Source: Streptomyces sp. NBC_00285
Lineage (GTDB): Bacteria; Actinomycetota; Actinomycetes; Streptomycetales; Streptomycetaceae
Reading direction: 5' to 3'
NCBI RefSeq assembly: GCF_036174265.1
Contig: NZ_CP108055.1
Coordinates: forward strand, 6,572,001 to 6,636,000
Length of the DNA: 64,000 nucleotides
The translations under genes were made by a program, and so were the position numbers. Below are positions 42,862-49,396 of the stretch, in pieces. The notes under the pieces are model-generated. The model did not search any database. It saw nothing but the letters and a program-made list of their open reading frames with translations, and was not told the DNA's origin. Position 1 is the stretch's first letter. Each line of letters opens with the position of its first letter.

Positions 42862-43731
42862 TTACGCCACGGTCAGTCCGCCTGCGCGGCCGGCCGTCTC
42901 CTCGCCCGCCCGCGGGGTGTCGAGCACCTGCCGTATGCCGGTCGCGACGGCGGGGTGCACGGGCAGGGCGAGATGTCCGATCCCGCTCACCCGGACGTTC
43001 TCCGCCGCCAGGTCGGCATGGTCGATGCAGGCGGTCTCCAGCGGGTCCATCAGGTGGTCGAGGTCGCTCCAGAAACTCACGAAGTGCGTGCGGCAGCCCG
43101 GAGCCGGGCGGGTGAGCTCTTCCAGCAGCTCCGAACCGGGGCGCATCTGGCGCACGATCGGGTGCGCGCTCGCCAGCGGCACCACCCGGGTGCCGGCGTG
43201 CGGGGTGCCGAGCGTCACCAGTGTGCGGACCCGGGCGTCACCGCCGAGGCGCTGGACGTAGTAGCGCGCGATCAGGCCGCCGAGGCTGTGCCCGACGATG
43301 TCGACCCGCGTGCTGCCCGTGCGCTCGCAGATCTCCTCTATATGGCGGCCGAGCAGCTCCGCCGCGGAACGGATGTCGCAGGTCAGCGGGGAGTAGTTGA
43401 GCGACTCGATCTGCTGCCTGCCGTGCTGGGCGAGGCTGCGGCGCAGGAGCACGAAGACGGAGCGGTTGTCGATGAAGCCGTGCAGCAGGACGACCGGGGG
43501 CTTGGCCTCCACCGGCAGCTGCGCGGCACCGCCCTCCGACGCGGGAAGCGGCGACAGGGGGGAGCGGCGCTCCTGGGTGATGCCGGAGGGGTAGAGGAGG
43601 AGATGCCCCGCGAGGATCGCGATCTCCAGGGCGGTCGCCTTCAGGAGGGCCAGGGAGAGTCCCGCCAGCCTGCCGGGAAGCAGGCGCTGGCACAGCGGGA
43701 GGAGCGGCAGCGCCGCCTTGGTGACCTTCAT
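42862..43731 (-). CDS. alpha/beta-hydrolase, lipase class 2 / PGAP1-like
   Basis: 289 residues. A hydrophobic N-terminal segment (about 5-50) likely anchors it in or carries it across the membrane. Core motifs: VVLLHGFIDN (oxyanion region), nucleophile Ser in VDIVGHSLGGLIARYY, LGTPHAG, and a late GIGHLALP His. Triacylglycerol lipase or esterase activity is expected; substrate unknown. ATG 43731 with AGGAGG about 7 bases upstream. Confidence 0.9.
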   Translation of the reverse strand: MKVTKAALPLLPLCQRLLPGRLAGLSLALLKATALEIAILAGHLLLYPSGITQERRSPLSPLPASEGGAAQLPVEAKPPVVLLHGFIDNRSVFVLLRRSLAQHGRQQIESLNYSPLTCDIRSAAELLGRHIEEICERTGSTRVDIVGHSLGGLIARYYVQRLGGDARVRTLVTLGTPHAGTRVVPLASAHPIVRQMRPGSELLEELTRPAPGCRTHFVSFWSDLDHLMDPLETACIDHADLAAENVRVSGIGHLALPVHPAVATGIRQVLDTPRAGEETAGRAGGLTVA

Positions 43732-44305
43732 GGCCGACCTCCTGTCGGCACACGGGAGGACGACTCCGTCCCCCGTGTGCACTCATGGGAAGCCGCGGTG
43801 GAGGTCGTCGTCGACGTCGACTGAGCGCGAGTGGGGCGCGGGGGGTGGGTGGGGCGAGCGGCGCGGAGTTCCGGCGCCGCCGGGTGAGCCGGCGGAGGAG
43901 ACGGAACCGGTGGTGCGGATGACGCGTGTGGTGCTGACGGTGCCGATGATGTCGGCAGTGCCGATGGGCCCAGTGGTGCTGGGCCCAGTGGTGCTGGTGG
44001 TGCGCCGGTGACTTCACGTGGCGCCCTGTCGGTGTGGCGACGAGGCTCCCCGCTGTCGTGCCTTACCTGTCCTACGTGCCCTTCGTGCCGTCGTCGATAC
44101 GTCTCACCGCCGCGACGCGCGGCCTGCGGCGCGGCGGTGAGACGACCTCGTTGCGGCTCCCGAACGTGTCCCACCATGTGATTTCCCCCTCGGTGTCCAC
44201 CACGAAACTGCCGGTTGCGGGATGTCGGCGATAACGTTCGTTCACATTCCGGCCGGTGCGGTACTAGTCGGTAGAAACGGACTCAGACGCTCCAGGGAGG
44301 CAGTA
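43732..44305. other. long divergent intergenic region with hairpins and short repeats
   Basis: 574 bases between the lipase and the B12-binding gene. It has a 9-bp stem at 43748-43756/43772-43780 in the lipase leader, a reiterated CCCAGTGGTGCTGG stretch (about 43970-44000), and a perfect 14-bp inverted repeat at 44101-44143. No gene with normal codon use is seen. Confidence 0.5.
44101..44143. repeat. perfect 14-bp inverted repeat (hairpin)
   Basis: GTCTCACCGCCGCG (44101-44114) and its exact complement (44130-44143) with a 15-base loop. No T-run on either side, so a structural or protein-binding role rather than a simple terminator. Confidence 0.6.
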
Positions 44306-44716
44306 ATGGGTGTGCCGGCCGGACCGATCCGCGTGGTGGTGGCCGAGCCGGGACTCGACGGCCACGATCGCGGAGCCAAGGTGATCGCGAGGGCACTGCG
44401 CGACGCCGGGATGGAGGTCATCTACACCGGCCTCCACCAGACTCCCGAGCAGATCGTCGGCACCGCGATCCAGGAGGACGCCGACGCGATCGGCCTCTCC
44501 TTCCTCTCCGGCGCCCACGACACTCTCTTCACCGCGGTCATCGACCTCCTCAAGGACCGCGACGCGGCGGACATCCTCGTCTTCGGCGACGGGACCATCC
44601 CTGAGGCCGACATCCCTCCCCTCAAGGAGAAGGGCGTCGCAGAGATCTTCACCTCGGGGGCGACGACCCGGTCGATCGTGGACTGGGTCCGGGCGAACGT
44701 GCGTCACCCGGCGTAG
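44306..44716 (+). CDS. stand-alone cobalamin (B12)-binding domain protein
   Basis: 136 residues, equal to the C-terminal B12 domain of methylmalonyl-CoA-type mutases. The DxHxxG cobalt-ligand motif is D18-G-H20-D-R-G, followed by [10 protein letters not shown] and LSFLSGAH (SxL), with [13 protein letters not shown] near the end where mutases have GG. It may be the small subunit of a split acyl-CoA mutase or a B12-sensing protein; no large subunit is in the window. ATG 44306 with AGGGAGG 5 bases upstream. Confidence 0.9.
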   Translation: MGVPAGPIRVVVAEPGLDGHDRGAKVIARALRDAGMEVIYTGLHQTPEQIVGTAIQEDADAIGLSFLSGAHDTLFTAVIDLLKDRDAADILVFGDGTIPEADIPPLKEKGVAEIFTSGATTRSIVDWVRANVRHPA

Positions 44717-44737
44717 CGGCCACGCCCGCCTTTCGCT

Positions 44738-44874
44738 GGTGTCACGGGCTCTCCAGTTCCTCGTGCATCGGCGGGGGCGCCTCTTGTTCGGTGTCGTTGG
44801 CCAGGGTGGTGGCTTGTTGTGGCTGCCCGATCGGGCCCGCCGGTGTCACGCGCTTTCCAGTTCCTCCCGCATCG
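44738..44874. repeat. 33-bp direct duplication spanning the 3' end of the DUF5691 gene
   Basis: 44738-44770 and 44842-44874 are 29 of 33 identical. The second copy encodes the last residues and stop of the DUF5691 protein (REELESA); the first, 71 bases beyond the stop, would encode HEELESP in another frame. Looks like a local duplication that produced the present C terminus. Confidence 0.7.
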
Positions 44875-46462
44875 CCGCGCGCAGCCGCAACGTGCTGACC
44901 AACCGCTGGAACGCCTCGGCCCAGTAGCCCCCCGCCCCGGGACTCGCGTCCTCCCCCTCGTCCGGCACCGCCATCAGTCCCTCCAGCCGCCCTGCCTCCC
45001 CCGGGTCGAGGCATCGCTCCGCCAGTCCCATCACCCCGCTGAAACTCCACGGATAACTCCCCGCGTCCCGAGCGATGTTGAGCGCATCGACGACCGCCCG
45101 CCCCAGCGGCGCGGCCCACGGCACCCCACACACCCCCAGCAGCTGAAACGCCTCCGACAACCCGTGCGTCGCTATGAAACCGGCCACCCACTCGGCTCGT
45201 TCGTCGGAGCCCAACGTGCTCAGCAGCTTGGCCCGCTCGGCCAGTGACACCGCCCCCGGCCCGCCGGCCTCCGGTGCCGCGGGCGCCCCGAGCAGGGCTC
45301 GCGCCCACCCGGCGTCCCGCTGCCGCACGGCGGCCCGGCACCACGCCGCGTGCAGTTCGTTGCACCAGTCGTCCGCCACCGGCAACGCCACGATCTCTCC
45401 GGGCGTCCGCCCACCGAGCCGCCCCGGCCACACTCCCAGCGGCGCCGCCTCCACCAACTGCCCGAACCACCAGGAGCGTTCCCCTCTCCCCGTGGGCGCC
45501 TTGGGTACGACACCGTCGCGTTCCATGCCCGCGTCGCACTCGTGCGGGGCCTCGACGACGACCGTCGGCGTGTCCAGGCTGCGGTCGACGGACACGCACG
45601 CACCGGCCCTGACCGCCATCCGCGCCGCCAGCGCCGAACCCGGCAGCGCTGACAGCAACTCCGCGGCCGTGGACCGTACGTTGCGGCTGCGGTCGGCCAG
45701 CGCCTGCTCCAGGAACGGCTCGTCGTCCGGCCCCAACCCCATCCGCAGCGAATCGAGGAACATCAGCCGGTCCTCGGCCCGCTCCGTCGCCCACGTCGTG
45801 GCGAGCAACTCGCGCGCGGCGGCCGCTTCCCGGGAGCGGATCGCGGCGAGGAGCGCGACCCGCTCCGCGAACAGCCCCTCCTCCCACAGCTGTCGGACCC
45901 CGGCCGTGTCCTCGGGAGGCGGGAGCGCCGCCCCGCCGCCAGGTGTCGCGCGCAGGGCGAACCGCCAGTCCGGGTTCAGCCGGGCGAGCCAGGTGGCACG
46001 CGGTCCCGCGAAGGCCAGCGCCGCCGGCCGCAGATCCGTACGGCCACGGGCCGCGTCCAGCAGCGCGGGCAGCAGTTGCGGGGGTGCCGCGTAGCTGTGG
46101 GTGTTCGCCGTCGACAGCCATTGCGGCAACAGCTCCATCAGATCCGGTGCCGTACCCCTGCGACCACCACCTCCGCCGCCCGCGCCCGCCCGGTCGGCGA
46201 GCAGGATCGCTAGCCTGCGTGCCGCCGCCGCGGGCAACGGAGGACGCGTGTCCTCGGGCGCCGGCTGCGGCCGCTCCGCCGCGCGCGCCGGCCGCAGCCC
46301 GGCCCGCCGCCGTACGGTCTCCTCGGCCGCCGCGTCCAGCAACGCCATCGGCGCCTCCGGGCCTGGCGCGAGGCCGGGCGGGGTCCGGCGCGCGGTGCCG
46401 AGCAGGGCCGAGGTGACCAGTTCTTCCCAGGCGTCCGGCGCGGGAGCGGAGGGCTTGCTCAT
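44846..46462 (-). CDS. DUF5691 protein (HEAT-like), partner of the SWIM-finger protein
   Basis: 538 residues, Ala/Leu/Arg-rich, mostly helical and without membrane segments; several helix pairs (for example EDRLMFLDSLRMGLGPDDEPFLEQALADRSRNVRSTAAELLSAL split over residues about 240-285) look like HEAT-type repeats. Family: DUF5691, found beside SWIM and MoxR/VWA genes in actinobacteria. ATG 46462 with AAAGGAA 5 bases upstream. It follows the SWIM gene by 41 bases on the same strand, so one operon. Function unknown; a scaffold or substrate adaptor is an inference. Confidence 0.82.
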   Translation of the reverse strand: MSKPSAPAPDAWEELVTSALLGTARRTPPGLAPGPEAPMALLDAAAEETVRRRAGLRPARAAERPQPAPEDTRPPLPAAAARRLAILLADRAGAGGGGGGRRGTAPDLMELLPQWLSTANTHSYAAPPQLLPALLDAARGRTDLRPAALAFAGPRATWLARLNPDWRFALRATPGGGAALPPPEDTAGVRQLWEEGLFAERVALLAAIRSREAAAARELLATTWATERAEDRLMFLDSLRMGLGPDDEPFLEQALADRSRNVRSTAAELLSALPGSALAARMAVRAGACVSVDRSLDTPTVVVEAPHECDAGMERDGVVPKAPTGRGERSWWFGQLVEAAPLGVWPGRLGGRTPGEIVALPVADDWCNELHAAWCRAAVRQRDAGWARALLGAPAAPEAGGPGAVSLAERAKLLSTLGSDERAEWVAGFIATHGLSEAFQLLGVCGVPWAAPLGRAVVDALNIARDAGSYPWSFSGVMGLAERCLDPGEAGRLEGLMAVPDEGEDASPGAGGYWAEAFQRLVSTLRLRAAMREELESA

Positions 46463-46503
46463 ACGGTTCCTTTCCGTCCGGTCGGATGTTTGAGCCGTTC
46501 CGT

Positions 46504-47859
46504 TCAGCACAGTCGCACCGCCTCGCCCGCCCCCTCCGGCCAGGCCGTCAGCGGGGTGAAGCCACGGTGGCCGCACTCGCCGAAGACCTTGACCGGCGCT
46601 CCGCCCGAGAGCGCGACCAGGCGCCACAGGCCGGGCCGGGAGCGGGCGGCGGCCGTGAGGGGCAGCGCAGAGTCGGCGTCGGCGTCCGCCAACTGCCAGG
46701 AGCTGCCGTCCGGGACCGGTATCACTTGGTCCAGGGTCACGGGGACGGATTCCAGCCACGGGTCGTCCCGCAGCGCGTCGCCGTAGCGGGCCGCCGCCTG
46801 TTCCGTCGTCACCCCCGGCGGCCGGGTCACCGCGGGAGCGGGCGGTGCGAACTGCTCGCCGAGGCTCGCCCTCAGCTGTCCGGAGCCGGGGTGGGCGGAC
46901 ACCTCCGCGTCCAGCTCCAACCCCACCGGCAGGGCGAGTTCGGGGGCGCGGCCGGCGGCGCCGTAGGAGAGGAGCAGTGCCGTGCGGCCTGAGTCCGTGC
47001 CGTGCAGCCAGATCCGCCGGGTCGTCAGTCGGGTGTCCGCCGTGTCGTACTGGGCGAGGACCAGCCAGCGGTCCCGCACAGGCGGGCCGTCCGCCGAGGC
47101 GGGCAGACCGATCCGGGACCGGACCGTCGACGCCAGGCCGTCCGGCAGCCCCTCGCGGCGCAGCCAGCCCCGGTCGAGGAGATGGATGAGGGCGCACTCC
47201 TCCAGCAGCCGCACCGGCCAGCCCGGACCGGACGACGGGATCGCCCCCAACTCCCGCACCCGGGCGGCCAGTCCGGGCGCCTGGGCGTCGACCATGCGGG
47301 CCGCCGTCTCCTCCCACATGCCGTACCCCGCCTGCTCCGCCCCCGCCAGGCCGCCGCGCAGCAGGTCCGCCAGCCGCTGCTCCAGCTCCGTCGCCCCCGC
47401 CGTGATCCGCGCCGCCCGGCGCTCCGCCCTGCGCCGGGCGGCCTCCGGATCACCGGACGCGGCGACGGAACCGGCGGCCGCAGCCGTCCGCTTCTCCTGC
47501 GCGCGCTGCCTTCTCCCCTCCGTCCACTGCTCCGCCCAGTCCGGCACCGGCCCCGGCGGCACCGCGCCCTCCCCGCCCGCCCAGAGCAGCAGCAGCCCGA
47601 GGGCGTGCTTGCACGGGAACTTGCGGCTCGGGCAACTGCACTTGTAGGCGGGCCCCGCGGCGTCCGCGATGTCGATGACCGTCTGATACGGCTTGCTGCC
47701 GCTGCCCTTGCACAGCCCCCACACCGTCCCCTCGTCGGAACTCCCCGCCTCGGACCACGGACCGGCCGCGCCGAGTTTGCTGCCCGCCTTGCGTGACGCG
47801 GGGTCAGGAGCCAGTGCCAGCACCTGATCCGCCGTCCAGCGCACCCCCTGCTGAGTCAT
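46504..47859 (-). CDS. SWIM zinc-finger protein
   Basis: 451 residues. Near the N terminus is a SWIM motif, CSCPSRKFPCKHALGL (CxC...CxH), a Zn finger found in DNA-repair, transposase and ATPase-associated proteins. A charged coiled segment (EAARRRAERRAARITAG) and a long unassigned C-terminal region follow. The ATG at 47859 lies 7 bases after TACCTT, which is preceded at exactly 8 bases by TTGTCAGTG, so the mRNA is probably leaderless and the promoter is of DNA-damage type. Forms an operon with DUF5691 and faces the MoxR operon. Confidence 0.88.
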   Translation of the reverse strand: MTQQGVRWTADQVLALAPDPASRKAGSKLGAAGPWSEAGSSDEGTVWGLCKGSGSKPYQTVIDIADAAGPAYKCSCPSRKFPCKHALGLLLLWAGGEGAVPPGPVPDWAEQWTEGRRQRAQEKRTAAAAGSVAASGDPEAARRRAERRAARITAGATELEQRLADLLRGGLAGAEQAGYGMWEETAARMVDAQAPGLAARVRELGAIPSSGPGWPVRLLEECALIHLLDRGWLRREGLPDGLASTVRSRIGLPASADGPPVRDRWLVLAQYDTADTRLTTRRIWLHGTDSGRTALLLSYGAAGRAPELALPVGLELDAEVSAHPGSGQLRASLGEQFAPPAPAVTRPPGVTTEQAAARYGDALRDDPWLESVPVTLDQVIPVPDGSSWQLADADADSALPLTAAARSRPGLWRLVALSGGAPVKVFGECGHRGFTPLTAWPEGAGEAVRLC

Positions 47860-47866
47860 GTCATCG

Positions 47867-47889
47867 AAGGTAGATCCCCCCACTGACAA
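47867..47889 (-). promoter_or_regulatory. DNA-damage-type promoter (RecA-NDp/PafBC pattern) of the SWIM operon
   Basis: On the minus strand TTGTCAGTG (47889-47881), 8 bases, TACCTT (47872-47867): a perfect match to TTGTCRGTG-N8-TAnnnT, followed after 7 bases by the start codon. Confidence 0.75.
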
Positions 47890-47950
47890 TCGGCCCGGAC
47901 CGTGCTCCCGCAGACCGTCTCGCGAGCGCGTTTCCGCAGGTCGGATCGCA

Positions 47951-47973
47951 TTGTCAGTGGCGTGGTGCACGGT
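47951..47973 (+). promoter_or_regulatory. DNA-damage-type promoter-like element of the MoxR operon
   Basis: TTGTCAGTG (47951-47959), 8 bases, CACGGT (47968-47973). The upstream half is perfect; the -10 differs from TAnnnT in its first base. Together with the divergent element it makes an 11-bp inverted repeat CCACTGACAAT...ATTGTCAGTGG. Confidence 0.6.
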
Positions 47974-48016
47974 TGGTCACAGATCCGAACCGGCCGAGCT
48001 GGAGGGGGCCTCAGCC

Positions 48017-49147
48017 ATGACTGTGTCTGTTGAACCGACATCCGTGGAACCGAAGCAGGGGGAGCCGGCCGAGGTGTTGCGGCCGCACGCCGAGGACGCC
48101 TTCGCCCAGGAACTCGCCGCGCTGGCCGCGCAGGACGACCGCCCGCGCCCGGCCCGCTGGAAGCTGTCGCCGTGGGCGGTGGCGACGTACCTGCTCGGCG
48201 GCACCCTCCGGGACGGGACGGTGATCACCCCGAAGTACGTGGGCCCGCGCCGTCTCGTCGAGGTCGCGGTCACCACCCTCGCCACTGACCGTGCCCTGCT
48301 TCTGCTGGGCGTGCCAGGCACCGCGAAGACCTGGGTCTCCGAGCACCTGGCCGCCGCGGTCAGCGGCGACTCCACCCTGCTCGTGCAGGGCACGGCGGGC
48401 ACGCCGGAGGAGGCGATCCGGTACGGCTGGAACTACGCACAGCTGCTCGCCAACGGTCCGAGCCGTGACGCCCTCGTGCCCAGCCCGGTGATGCGGGCCA
48501 TGGCGGAGGGGATGACGGCCCGGATCGAGGAGCTGACCCGTATCCCGGCCGACGTGCAGGACTCACTGATCACGATCCTGTCCGAGAAGACCTTGCCGAT
48601 ACCGGAGTTGGGCCAGGAGGTGCAGGCGGTCCGGGGCTTCAACGTCATCGCGACGGCCAACGACCGCGACCGCGGGGTCAACGACCTCTCCAGCGCCCTG
48701 CGCCGCCGGTTCAACACGGTCGTGCTGCCGCTGCCGGAGAGCGTCGAGGCCGAGGTCGACATCGTCTCGCGCCGCGTCGACCAGATCGGCCGCTCCCTCG
48801 ACTTGCCGGCCGCGCCCGACGGCGCCGCGGAGATCCGCCGCGTCGTGACGGTCTTCCGGGAACTGCGGGACGGGGTGTCGTCCGACGGCCGTACGAAGCT
48901 CAAGTCGCCCAGCGGCACGCTGTCCACGGCCGAGGCCATCTCCGTCGTCACCAACGGGCTCGCTCTCGCCGCCCACTTCGGCGACGGCGTCCTGCGTGCC
49001 GGCGACGTGGCCGCGGGCATCCTCGGAGCCGTCGTCCGCGATCCGGCGGCCGACCGTGTCATCTGGCAGGAGTACCTGGAGGCGGTCGTCCGCGAGCGGG
49101 ACGGCTGGAAGGACTTCTACCGGGCCTGCCGGGAGGTGAGTGCGTGA
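48017..49147 (+). CDS. MoxR-type AAA+ ATPase
   Basis: 376 residues. AAA+ core with Walker A GVPGTAKT (K104), sensor 1 region VIATANDRDRGVNDLSSALRRRF (arginine finger) and a C-terminal lid. MoxR ATPases act as chaperones that load cofactors or remodel partners together with a VWA protein, which is encoded two genes downstream. ATG 48017, ribosome site GGAGGGGG upstream. First gene of the operon MoxR-DUF5682-VWA. Confidence 0.93.
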   Translation: MTVSVEPTSVEPKQGEPAEVLRPHAEDAFAQELAALAAQDDRPRPARWKLSPWAVATYLLGGTLRDGTVITPKYVGPRRLVEVAVTTLATDRALLLLGVPGTAKTWVSEHLAAAVSGDSTLLVQGTAGTPEEAIRYGWNYAQLLANGPSRDALVPSPVMRAMAEGMTARIEELTRIPADVQDSLITILSEKTLPIPELGQEVQAVRGFNVIATANDRDRGVNDLSSALRRRFNTVVLPLPESVEAEVDIVSRRVDQIGRSLDLPAAPDGAAEIRRVVTVFRELRDGVSSDGRTKLKSPSGTLSTAEAISVVTNGLALAAHFGDGVLRAGDVAAGILGAVVRDPAADRVIWQEYLEAVVRERDGWKDFYRACREVSA

Positions 49148-49396
49148 ACGACTCCCTGGGGCGGGGACGGCGTCGGTCGGCGGGAGTGGCTCGGGGGCGG
49201 AGGCCGGCCTCTCGTCCATCACGGGCGACGGAAGTACTGGGGGGACGGACGCCGGGACTTCGCCACGGGCTGCCGAAGGGTAAGCAGACAAAGGGGACGG
49301 CTGTGAGTGGTCTTGAGCGGTACGGCGAGGGGACCGGTACCGGGACGGTCGGCGAGGACGACTCCAAGTGGCCGCGGAGGGGAGGGGGACGGAGTG

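Noticed and set aside
43728..44177. 150-codon minus-strand frame ending in ATGA overlap with the lipase start
   Set aside because: Pro/Ser/His/Ala low-complexity translation of repetitive intergenic DNA; no ribosome site; better explained as leader sequence.
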